A DNA stretch of 44,985 bases from Clostridiaceae bacterium HSG29 (lineage in GTDB: Bacteria; Bacillota; Clostridia; Peptostreptococcales; Acidaminobacteraceae), in NCBI GenBank assembly GCA_030377915.1, contig JAUCFZ010000005.1:1-44985 (forward strand). The letters are read 5' to 3'. Position numbers and translations under genes: made by a program. Under the pieces are notes generated by a model. The model made no database searches, had not been told where the DNA came from, and worked only from the letters and a program-made list of their open reading frames with translations. This document shows positions 8,660 to 16,352 of the stretch, one piece after another. Within the stretch, counting starts at the first letter, position 1. The number at the start of each line of letters is the position of its first letter.

Positions 8660-9568
8660 TTAATCTTTAAGCCTAGGATCCAAAGCATCTCTCAATCCAT
8701 CACCCATTAAATTAAATGCCAATGCTGTTACTACAATAACGAGCCCTGGAAGAATACACATATATGGAGCTAATCGAAGAAACTCTCTGGCTTCAAAAAT
8801 AATTGCTCCCCACTCAGGTGTTGGTGGTTGTATACCTACGCCTAGATAACTCAAACTTGAAGCTGTAAGCATTATACTTGCTATACCTTGAGTTGAAACT
8901 ACAATAATTGGACCAAGCGTATTTGGCATAATTTCTTTTACAATAATTCCTATGTTTCCCATTCCAGAAGCACGTGCTGCCTCAACATACTCTGTATCTA
9001 CTATTCCAAGAACTGTTGAACGAACAAGCCTAGTTCTGGTTGGTATAACGGCAATACTCAAAGCCGCAATTACACTTGTTGGAGTCGCCCCCATGGCAGC
9101 CACAACACACATTGCTAAAAGTTGTTCAGGAATTGCTAAAACAACATCTGTAACTCTCATAATTATGTCATCTAACAAACCTCCAAAATATGCGGCAACT
9201 GCACCCAATAGCCCGCCAATTGATGTAGAAATTAAAACTGTTATTATTCCAATAGATAATGAAACACGCGAACCGTAAACTACACGAGCAAAAATATCAC
9301 GCCCATATAGATCTGTGCCGAACCAATGTGCAAAAGAAGGAGATTGAATTCGTTCAGCACCATTTTGTGCTGTAACTAAATCAACGTCTATTAGAAAATT
9401 TGCAAATATTGACACTAGAATAAGCGCTACTATGAATATAAAACTTATAAGACTAGGCTTATCTTTAATCATACGCTTTCCAATTTCTTTCCACATACTT
9501 TTTCGTCTTCCGTCAGTTATGTTTTTCTTATTCTCATTTTTATTGTTTTTTAATGCTTGTAGTATCAT
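8660..9568 (-). CDS. Dpp/Opp-type ABC transporter permease (DppC/OppC type)
   Basis: The 302-residue inner-membrane protein has a charged N-terminal tail, a first membrane segment at about residues 37-58 and a block of five more. The family permease loop reads EAARASGMGNIGIIVKEIMPNTLGPIIV, the EAA motif that contacts the ATPases. The periplasmic-side phrase HWFGTDLYGRDIFARVVYGSR is diagnostic of DppC/OppC. The ATG lies 5 nt after a GGAGGTG site. It is the second gene of the sigma-54 operon, 11 bp after the first permease gene. Confidence 0.94.
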   Translation of the reverse strand: MILQALKNNKNENKKNITDGRRKSMWKEIGKRMIKDKPSLISFIFIVALILVSIFANFLIDVDLVTAQNGAERIQSPSFAHWFGTDLYGRDIFARVVYGSRVSLSIGIITVLISTSIGGLLGAVAAYFGGLLDDIIMRVTDVVLAIPEQLLAMCVVAAMGATPTSVIAALSIAVIPTRTRLVRSTVLGIVDTEYVEAARASGMGNIGIIVKEIMPNTLGPIIVVSTQGIASIMLTASSLSYLGVGIQPPTPEWGAIIFEAREFLRLAPYMCILPGLVIVVTALAFNLMGDGLRDALDPRLKD

Positions 9569-9579
9569 TTCAACACCTC

Positions 9580-10518
9580 CTATTCTGCTTTAAAGTATTT
9601 CGCTTTAATTCGTGGATCGATGAATGCATACATCAGATCAACAGCTAACATAACGATTGCAAAAAAGAAAGCAATCAGAAGAACACTAGCAATAACCGTT
9701 GGTGTATCTTTAGACTTAATTCCTAATATAACTAAAGATCCTATTCCAGGTAAAGAAAAAACACTTTCCGCAACAACTGATCCACCAAGTATTGCACCAA
9801 AATTCTGTCCAATAGTTGTAATAACAGGCAACAATGCATTTTGTAATGCATGCTTATATATAATAATATTATTTGGTACACCTTTTGCCCTTGCAGTACG
9901 CACATAATCTTGCCTTATTTCTTCAAGCATTGTAGAACGAGTTATTCTTAAAATTGCACTTCCATAAGGTCCACCACATGTTATAACTGGCATTATATAA
10001 CCTACATAAGAATGAACACCACCAGCTGGTAACCATGCCAAATAGGATGAAAAAGCCAAAATCAACAGCATAGCCAACCAAAATGTTGGTACTGCAACTA
10101 AAATCGTTGAAACAACTCTTAAAACATTATCACTTTTAGAATACTGCTTTACTGCAGATAAAACACCCAAGGGGATTCCAAAAAGGGTGGCAAATGCTAT
10201 TCCTAAAAAAGCGAGCGTTGCACTAACAGGGATTCTTGGAATTATATCCATAAAAACAGGATTCTTAGTTCTCCATGACATTCCAAAATCCAATCTTGTA
10301 ACAATTTTGTATATGTAATCAAAAAATCTGACGGCAAACGGCCTATTTAATCCCAATTGTTCTCTCAACTGTTCCACCGCTTCTTGAGGTGCTTCAATCC
10401 CTAGAATTTTTACTGCTGGATCACCAGGAGTAAATTCCATAATTGTAAAAATAAGGAATGCAACACCAATCAAAATCGGAATAAGTAACAATAATCTTTT
10501 TGTTACATATTTAATCAC
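9580..10518 (-). CDS. Dpp/Opp-type ABC transporter permease (DppB/OppB type)
   Basis: The start is taken as GTG at 10518 because an excellent GGAGGTGG site lies 7 nt upstream (10525-10532) and the protein then opens with VIKYVTKRLLLLIPILIG, as DppB/OppB proteins do. The open frame continues to 10578 without family similarity. The product is about 312 residues with six membrane segments. It carries FTPGDPA, LGLNRPFAVRFFDY and the EAA loop YVRTARAKGVPNNIIIYKHALQNALLPV. It is the first gene of the importer operon, about 290 nt downstream of the predicted sigma-54 start site. Confidence 0.94.
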   Translation of the reverse strand: MIKYVTKRLLLLIPILIGVAFLIFTIMEFTPGDPAVKILGIEAPQEAVEQLREQLGLNRPFAVRFFDYIYKIVTRLDFGMSWRTKNPVFMDIIPRIPVSATLAFLGIAFATLFGIPLGVLSAVKQYSKSDNVLRVVSTILVAVPTFWLAMLLILAFSSYLAWLPAGGVHSYVGYIMPVITCGGPYGSAILRITRSTMLEEIRQDYVRTARAKGVPNNIIIYKHALQNALLPVITTIGQNFGAILGGSVVAESVFSLPGIGSLVILGIKSKDTPTVIASVLLIAFFFAIVMLAVDLMYAFIDPRIKAKYFKAE

Positions 10519-10806
10519 TAAAACACCACCTCCAAATCTACCTACAAGCATAATATTGCATGAAATTGCATTATACATATAATATTATTTAATTTAAGTA
10601 TCAATAATTTCAAATACATTATCAATATATTTTTCCACAATTTTCTCAATTTTCATAATTTTCTGTAATTTCTAGCAAAGTATAAATTTATAATCTTTCC
10701 TTTATCAAAAGATTTTTAATTAATTATTTATCTCCTCCAAACTATCAATACTTATATCTACTATACTCACTTTATTCACAAATTTATTATGATTTTCATT
10801 TTATCA
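10519..10806 (-). promoter_or_regulatory. Long 5' leader of the importer operon
   Basis: If transcription starts about 12 nt past the -12 element, the leader is near 290 nt. It holds a small hairpin (arms AATCTTT and AAAGATT, 10692-10714) and an unused GGAGGAG at 10731-10737 that is not followed by a convincing ORF. No known riboswitch was recognised. Confidence 0.4.
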
Positions 10807-10817
10807 TTTATATACTT

Positions 10818-10833
10818 TGCAATATTGATGCCA
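10818..10833 (-). promoter_or_regulatory. Sigma-54 (-24/-12) promoter of the importer operon
   Basis: The minus strand reads TGGCATCAATATTGCA. The invariant GG and GC are 12 nt apart, exactly as in the consensus TGGCAC-N5-TTGCA. It faces the importer genes and lies between them and a co-directional sigma-54 activator gene. Confidence 0.85.
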
Positions 10834-10857
10834 AACATTTATAATCGTATAAATGTT
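10834..10857. promoter_or_regulatory. Perfect 10-bp inverted repeat abutting the -24 element
   Basis: The arms AACATTTATA (10834-10843) and TATAAATGTT (10848-10857) are separated by ATCG. The repeat touches the upstream edge of the -24 box, a good place for a second regulator. No known operator class was recognised. Confidence 0.55.
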
Positions 10858-10900
10858 GGAATTTCAACATCTAAAAAATATGATAATTATATATAAATGA

Positions 10901-10964
10901 TTTCGCCAAAATATTGGCAAAATTTCTATTTACAATAAAATTTTCGCCATATACTTGGCGAAAA
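10901..10964. promoter_or_regulatory. Two enhancer-like dyads (upstream activator sites)
   Basis: Site 1 (10901-10922) has core arms GCCAA and TTGGC. Site 2 (10941-10964) has arms TTTTCGCCA and TGGCGAAAA. Both share the TCGCCA...TGGC plan. Their centres are 41 bp apart, close to four helical turns. They lie about 105 and 146 bp upstream of the expected transcription start, the usual distance for bacterial enhancer-binding proteins. Confidence 0.75.
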
Positions 10965-10990
10965 TAATATAATAACGACAATTTTTTGTC

Positions 10991-12385
10991 TTATTTGTAA
11001 TTTTTTCGTTCTATTTTTAGTTTCTGCATCTTATATTTCAATGTTTGTCTTGGAATTCGAAGCATTTCAGCAGATTTTGTTAAATGTCCATTTGTCCAAT
11101 TTAGTGCTCTTTCAATTAATTCCTTTTCTATTTTACTTACTGCTTCCGTTAATGAAAGAGTATGAATTTTTTTTAAATTTATTTTAGCACCTCCTTTAGG
11201 TTCGCTAAAGATTCTATCTTTCATATAAATTGGTAAATGCTTAATTGTTAATGTTTTTTCATTTGTTATAGAAACCATTGATTCAAGAATATGCCTGATT
11301 TCGCGTACATTACCCTTCCAATCATAAGCCATAAAAACATCCATTAAAACGGTTGTGACTCCATCGACATTTTTTTGATAAATTTCATTAAATTCTTTAA
11401 TAAAATTTTCTACATAAATTGGAATATCCTCTCGTCTCTCCCTGAGCGGAATCAAGCAAATCAAATTACTACTCAAACGATAAAATAAATCTTCTCTTAA
11501 AAAACCTTTTTCGATTGCTTCTAAAGGCTCACAGTTCATTGCTCCAATAATTTTCACATTAATTTTCTTTTCTTTTTCTGACCCTAATTTTCTTACAACA
11601 CCATCCTGTAAAAAACGTAAAAGTTTCGCTTGAATTTGTAGCGGCATTGAATTAATTTCATCTAAAAAAATGATTCCATTGTGAGCTTGTTCAAAAATTC
11701 CTATTCTTTTACATGCACCGGTATATGCCCCTTTAACCGACCCAAAAAGAATAGATTCTATTAAGTTTTCAGGAACAGCAGCACAATTAAGTGCAATTTT
11801 TTTTTCTTTTTTAATTCCTCGATAATTAGCCATCGCTTGAATAAAAAGTTCTTTTCCTGTTCCAGTTTCTCCATAAATCAAACATGGACTCAAAGATTTA
11901 GCAAATATTTTTGCCATTCTAATATTCTCTTTCATTCCTTCATTTACAGTCAATATATCCTCAAACTCAATATTTTCAATTTTTTTTGTAATATTTTCTT
12001 CTTTTTTAACAAAATTATTTTTTTCCGATATTTTCTCTAAATCATCAATTGAAGTAATATCTTTAGAAAGTTCTATTGCTCCAACAATATTTCCTTCTCT
12101 AACGATTGGAATCGTTATATTTCTTGTATTAAAAACTCTGCCTCTATAATCAACAAACATCTGTTTTTCATTATAAACAACACGATTATTTTTTATAGCA
12201 TCAGTCATTGAGCTTTCGCTTTGCACTATTTCAGGATAAACTTCAAAAAAATTTTTACCTATATATTCTAAATAGCTATTATCCAAAACCTCGTCATCAA
12301 ATCTCGGATTATAACGATATGAATGTATAATTTTGAATTTCTTATCCACAATAGCCAGTGAATCAATATAATCAATTTTCAACAT
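10991..12385 (-). CDS. Sigma-54-dependent transcriptional activator, PAS-AAA+-Fis (RocR-like)
   Basis: The 464-residue protein has an N-terminal PAS-like sensory region (about 1-115). A central AAA+ domain (about 140-375) has Walker A GETGTGKE near residue 175, GAYTGA (the sigma-54 contact loop, usually GAFTGA) near 220, and Walker B GIIFLDEINSM. A C-terminal Fis-type helix-turn-helix reads GHLTKSAEMLRIPRQTLKYKM. The ATG follows AGGGGG. The domain order matches RocR/BkdR-like activators of amino-acid catabolism. Its stop lies 27 bp before two dyad sites and the sigma-54 promoter of the importer operon, so that operon is its likely target. The PAS ligand is probably the imported substrate or a product, which is inference. 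Confidence 0.93.
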   Translation of the reverse strand: MLKIDYIDSLAIVDKKFKIIHSYRYNPRFDDEVLDNSYLEYIGKNFFEVYPEIVQSESSMTDAIKNNRVVYNEKQMFVDYRGRVFNTRNITIPIVREGNIVGAIELSKDITSIDDLEKISEKNNFVKKEENITKKIENIEFEDILTVNEGMKENIRMAKIFAKSLSPCLIYGETGTGKELFIQAMANYRGIKKEKKIALNCAAVPENLIESILFGSVKGAYTGACKRIGIFEQAHNGIIFLDEINSMPLQIQAKLLRFLQDGVVRKLGSEKEKKINVKIIGAMNCEPLEAIEKGFLREDLFYRLSSNLICLIPLRERREDIPIYVENFIKEFNEIYQKNVDGVTTVLMDVFMAYDWKGNVREIRHILESMVSITNEKTLTIKHLPIYMKDRIFSEPKGGAKINLKKIHTLSLTEAVSKIEKELIERALNWTNGHLTKSAEMLRIPRQTLKYKMQKLKIERKNYK

Positions 12386-12411
12386 TTTATAACCCCCTAA
12401 TATCGTTTATT

Positions 12412-12915
12412 CTAATATATCATAAATTCATAACAATTCTCAAAGCTTTTTGAATCTTCAAAATATTTTTCTCCAATAAACTCAAAATTCAATTTCAGTA
12501 ATATCTTTTCAGAAGCTGAATTTTCTTTAATAACACTAGCTTCTATTATATTTATATTTTCTAAACTTCTAATATAATTAATAGCACATTCGCAAGCTTC
12601 AGTGGCATAACCATAGCCCCAATAATTTTCTGCAAAATGATAAATTAATTCTATTTTATCATCATTTTCGGTCGGATTGAATCCACAAGCACCAATTAAT
12701 ATTCCTTCAGATTTCAATTCCACTCCATAAACAGAAAAATTTCTTGTTTTTTGTAAATTTTCATAAAAATCAACTGTCTTTTTTAATGAAACCGGATTTG
12801 CGATAGTTCCTGGGCAAAAACTCATCACTTTTTGATTCCCCCAAAATTTCATAATATCATTAATATCATTCTTTTTAAGTATACGAAGTTTTAATCTTTC
12901 ACTCTCTAATTTCAT
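12412..12915 (-). CDS. GNAT family N-acetyltransferase (RimJ/RimL-like)
   Basis: The product is about 167 residues. The second of two tandem ATG codons (12915) is preferred because GGGAG lies 5 nt upstream; 12918 is possible. The opening LESERLKLRILKKNDINDIMKFW, the acetyl-CoA loop phrase YWGYGYATEAC and the closing ENSASEKILLKLNFEFIGE are typical of the RimJ/RimL branch, which acetylates protein N-termini or small amines. The target cannot be inferred. It is flanked by the cyclophilin terminator upstream and the sigma-54 activator gene 26 bp downstream. Confidence 0.88.
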   Translation of the reverse strand: MKLESERLKLRILKKNDINDIMKFWGNQKVMSFCPGTIANPVSLKKTVDFYENLQKTRNFSVYGVELKSEGILIGACGFNPTENDDKIELIYHFAENYWGYGYATEACECAINYIRSLENINIIEASVIKENSASEKILLKLNFEFIGEKYFEDSKSFENCYEFMIY

Positions 12916-12938
12916 CATTTCTCCCTTTCTATATATAA

Positions 12939-12976
12939 TAAAAAAAATGATCAAAATTCAAAGAACTTGATCATTT
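12939..12976 (-). terminator. Rho-independent terminator after the cyclophilin gene
   Basis: The arms AAATGATCAA and TTGATCATTT (12945-12954 and 12967-12976) pair perfectly over 10 bp. On the minus strand a T run follows. Confidence 0.85.
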
Positions 12977-12983
12977 ATTATTA

Positions 12984-13505
12984 TTAGTATTTTTCTACTG
13001 CTGGGTATTCTACATCAAATAACTCAACTGTAACTGAAGTCATAACTTTATCATTTTTTGGTCTATCTCTTCTATCAGTTGGAGTTTCAGCAATTACATT
13101 AACTATATCCATTCCTTCAATAACTTTACCAAATGCAGCATAATCGCCATCTAAATGTGGTGAGTTTTTATGCATTAAGAAAAATTGTGAACCAGCTGAA
13201 TTAGGCATTTGACTTCTTGCCATAGATAAAACTCCTGGCTCATGTTTTAATTCATTATTAAAACCATTTGATGCAAATTCACCTCTAATTGAATAACCAG
13301 GGCCACCCATTCCTGTTCCATCAGGACATCCACCTTGTAACATAAATCCTTTAATAACTCTATGGAATATTAATCCATCATAATATTTGCTTTCTATTAA
13401 AGAAATAAAATTGTTTACAGTATTAGGTGCAACTTCTGGATATAATTCTGCTTTCATTATATCTCCATTTTCCATTTCAATTGTAACTATTGGGTTTTTA
13501 ACCAT
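12984..13505 (-). CDS. Cyclophilin-type peptidyl-prolyl cis-trans isomerase
   Basis: The product is about 173 residues. ATG 13505 is chosen because GGAG lies 9 nt upstream, whereas the first in-frame ATG (13514) touches the ribosome site. Cyclophilin hallmarks are FHRVIKGFMLQGGCPDGTG and the active-site run PNSAGSQFFLMHKNSPHLDG, followed by YAAFGKVIEGMDIV. It speeds proline isomerisation during folding. No signal peptide is visible, so it acts in the cytoplasm. It has its own likely promoter and a strong terminator, so it is monocistronic. Confidence 0.95.
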   Translation of the reverse strand: MVKNPIVTIEMENGDIMKAELYPEVAPNTVNNFISLIESKYYDGLIFHRVIKGFMLQGGCPDGTGMGGPGYSIRGEFASNGFNNELKHEPGVLSMARSQMPNSAGSQFFLMHKNSPHLDGDYAAFGKVIEGMDIVNVIAETPTDRRDRPKNDKVMTSVTVELFDVEYPAVEKY

Positions 13506-13532
13506 TTTTACCATCTCCTTTTTCAGTTTTTG

Positions 13533-13541
13533 ATTATATCA
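13533..13541 (-). promoter_or_regulatory. Extended -10 promoter of the cyclophilin gene
   Basis: The minus strand reads TGATATAAT (TATAAT at 13533-13538 with an upstream TGA), an extended -10. It lies about 28 bp before the start codon. The -35 region is weak (TTTTTA). The position between the DUF523 stop and the cyclophilin start supports it. Confidence 0.45.
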
Positions 13542-13554
13542 TATTTTTTTTATT

Positions 13555-13971
13555 TTAAAAATCATTTTCACTTTTTATTTTATATCCTTTTTCCATAAGT
13601 AATTTAGCAGTACATCCCATACCATCAATCTTAATGTTTGAAAAAGTACCATCATATATTCTTTCACTTCCACATGAAGGACTTCCGTCTTTTAAAATAA
13701 TAAGTTCAATATTCTTATACATTTTAATAATTTTTAGTGTTTCATTTGCACCATTAATAAAATTAGTAGATACATTCTCCCCAACCTTATTTAAATATTC
13801 TCCATTTACAATCTCTACTGGCACTCTTGGAGTTGCAAGACCACCAAGCTGTTCTGGACAAACTAATGTAAATTCTTTATCTTTTAAAAAATCAATGACT
13901 TCTTCACTCTTATTATTTCCACCACTATATTTGCAATTTACACCCATTAAACATGCACTTACTATATACAT
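13555..13971 (-). CDS. DUF523 family protein
   Basis: The 138-residue protein has the family's conserved cysteines: SACLMGVNCKYSGG near the start, VCPEQLGGLATPR in the middle and LKDGSPSCGS. These are hallmarks of DUF523, whose function is unsettled; the clustered cysteines suggest a metal or iron-sulfur site. Its ATG overlaps the MutS2 stop codon by one base (TAATG), so it is translationally coupled to MutS2 and probably the last gene of that operon. Confidence 0.88.
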   Translation of the reverse strand: MYIVSACLMGVNCKYSGGNNKSEEVIDFLKDKEFTLVCPEQLGGLATPRVPVEIVNGEYLNKVGENVSTNFINGANETLKIIKMYKNIELIILKDGSPSCGSERIYDGTFSNIKIDGMGCTAKLLMEKGYKIKSENDF

Positions 13972-16343
13972 TATTTTAAAGTAACTACTGTTACTCCTGT
14001 CCCCCCTTCATTATAAGCACCATCACGTATTTTACTAACATGATAATGACTTCTTAAAAACTCTCTAACTCCAACTCTTAATGCTCCAGTACCTTTTCCA
14101 TGTATTATTCTAGCTTCATTTATACTAGATAAATAAATTTCATCTAAATAAGTATCAAGTACTAATGACGCTTCATCAACATTCATCCCTCTAATATCAA
14201 TTTCACTATTTATAGATTTAACTGTTTTAATATGTTTCTTTTTAGGTTTAATTTCTGTTTTTTTATTTTTATTCTTCTTTAAACTTTTTATTGCTTTTAA
14301 ATTGCTTTTATCAATGTTTATTTTCATACTTCCAGTTTGAACAGTAATATTATTTCCATTAATTTCTAAAACGCTGCCCTCTTGATTTAAGCTAACAATT
14401 TTTACTAAATCACCTACTTTTAGTTTATCAGGCGCTTTATGATTTGTATCAGAATTAAATATTACTTCACTCTGTTCACCAATTTTTTCATTTATCTCTG
14501 ACTTTAATTGTTCAATTCTTTTATTATCGACTTCTACTTTTGCATTTTTTTCAATTTCTCTAAGTTCATTAATAATTTCTTTTGATTCTATCTTTGCACC
14601 TTTTAAAATTTTTCTTGCTTCCTCTTTTGCATCCCTAATCATATTTCTTTTTCGATTCTCTAGTGTCTCTTTTTCAAGATCAATTTTTTTCTTTAATTTT
14701 TCTATTTCAATTCTTAAATTAATTGCTTCATCTCTTTCTCTTTGAGATATTTTTCTATCATTTTCAATATGCGATATAACTTCTTCAAATCTAACATTTT
14801 CTCTTTTTATATGTGCTTGAGCTTCATCAATAACATCTTCAGATAATCCAAGTTTCCTTGAAATCTCAAAAGCATTTGATTTACCAGGAACACCTACTAA
14901 AACTTTATAAGTTGGACTTAGTGTTTCAACATTAAATTCAACACAAGCATTTTCTATTCCATCTTCAATTAAAGCATATTCCTTTAATTCATTATAATGT
15001 GTAGTAGCAACAGTTATTACTTTTCTTTCAAATAATTTTTTTAAAATACTAGTTGCAATAGCAGCTCCTTCAGTAGGATCAGTACCAGCTCCAAGCTCAT
15101 CAAATAAAACAAGCGAATCAGAAGTTACATTCTTCAGAATACTAACAATATTTGTCATATGAGAGGAAAAAGTTGATAAACTTTGTTCAATACTTTGCTC
15201 ATCACCAATATCTGCAAAAACTTCATCAAATATGCTAATTTCTGTTCCATAATCTGCAGGAATATGAAGTCCTGCCATAGTCATAATAGTAAGAAGACCA
15301 ACAGTTTTTAGTGTAACTGTTTTTCCACCTGTATTAGGTCCTGTAATTACAAGTGAAGTAAAATCTTTACCTAGCCAAATATTTAATGGAACAACATCAT
15401 TTTTACTAATTAAAGGATGTCTTCCATTAATAATTCTAAGATTTTTTTCATTATTCACTTCAGGCATAATAGCATTCATTTCTATAGATAAATTTGCTTT
15501 TGCAATAATCATATCTATTTTCTTTAAAATCACTTGATTAGATTCTAAACCATCAGAAATTTCAGCTATCATCTCAGTAAGTTCATATAATATTCTTTCT
15601 ATTTCAGCTTCCTCATCCATTCTATAACCTTTAAGTTTATTGTTTAGTTCAACAACAGCGTTAGGTTCAATATATAATGTAATTCCACTAGCTGATCTAT
15701 CATGTACTATACCTTTAATCATATTTTTATAGTTACTTTTTACAGGTACTACAAATCTATCATTTCTAACAGTAATTAAATTATCTTGCAAGTATTTTTG
15801 CGTATTTGGATTAGTAACAATATGATCCAATTTAGATCTAATTTGTTCATTTGTCTTTCTAATACTATTTCTAATTTTAAAAAGTTCGGGACTTGCATGA
15901 TCTGCGATCTCTTCTTCATTAAGAATTGCATTTGAAATATTATCCTCTATATATTTATATGATTGAACATTATTAACCATATCATTTATAATAGGAAATT
16001 TAATATTAGATTTTTCAATTTTAACAATATAAGCTTTCATTTTCCTTGCAGTTCTCATTGTATCTGCAACTCTTAAAATCTGCTTTATGCTTAAATATGA
16101 ACCTATTTTTGCAATACTTATCTCTCTTGATAAATCATAAAAAGCTCCAAAAGGGATATGTCCATAACCATTCATTATATCAACAATCTCTTGTGTTTCT
16201 TTAAGTCTTCTTTTTACAATATCTATTTCTTTATTAATAGTTATATTTTCAATTTCTACTTTACCTAAATTAGACATGGCTTTCTCTTTTAACATATCTA
16301 ATATTTTATTAAATTCAAGAACTTTAATTGCTCTTTTATTCAT
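13971..16343 (-). CDS. mutS2: MutS2 family DNA/ribosome-associated ATPase with Smr domain
   Basis: The 790-residue protein follows the MutS2 plan. It has N-terminal core and lever helices, then an ATPase with Walker A GPNTGGKT near residue 333, Walker B SLVLFDELGAGTDP and ATTHYNEL. A long charged coiled coil (about 500-640) follows, then a C-terminal Smr nuclease domain (IDIRGMNVDEA...IIHGKGTGALR). It lacks the mismatch-recognition domain of MutS1. MutS2 proteins suppress recombination or rescue collided ribosomes, depending on species. The ATG follows GGAGGG and lies 9 bp after the U32 gene. Confidence 0.97.
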   Translation of the reverse strand: MNKRAIKVLEFNKILDMLKEKAMSNLGKVEIENITINKEIDIVKRRLKETQEIVDIMNGYGHIPFGAFYDLSREISIAKIGSYLSIKQILRVADTMRTARKMKAYIVKIEKSNIKFPIINDMVNNVQSYKYIEDNISNAILNEEEIADHASPELFKIRNSIRKTNEQIRSKLDHIVTNPNTQKYLQDNLITVRNDRFVVPVKSNYKNMIKGIVHDRSASGITLYIEPNAVVELNNKLKGYRMDEEAEIERILYELTEMIAEISDGLESNQVILKKIDMIIAKANLSIEMNAIMPEVNNEKNLRIINGRHPLISKNDVVPLNIWLGKDFTSLVITGPNTGGKTVTLKTVGLLTIMTMAGLHIPADYGTEISIFDEVFADIGDEQSIEQSLSTFSSHMTNIVSILKNVTSDSLVLFDELGAGTDPTEGAAIATSILKKLFERKVITVATTHYNELKEYALIEDGIENACVEFNVETLSPTYKVLVGVPGKSNAFEISRKLGLSEDVIDEAQAHIKRENVRFEEVISHIENDRKISQRERDEAINLRIEIEKLKKKIDLEKETLENRKRNMIRDAKEEARKILKGAKIESKEIINELREIEKNAKVEVDNKRIEQLKSEINEKIGEQSEVIFNSDTNHKAPDKLKVGDLVKIVSLNQEGSVLEINGNNITVQTGSMKINIDKSNLKAIKSLKKNKNKKTEIKPKKKHIKTVKSINSEIDIRGMNVDEASLVLDTYLDEIYLSSINEARIIHGKGTGALRVGVREFLRSHYHVSKIRDGAYNEGGTGVTVVTLK

Positions 16344-16352
16344 AAATCCCTC

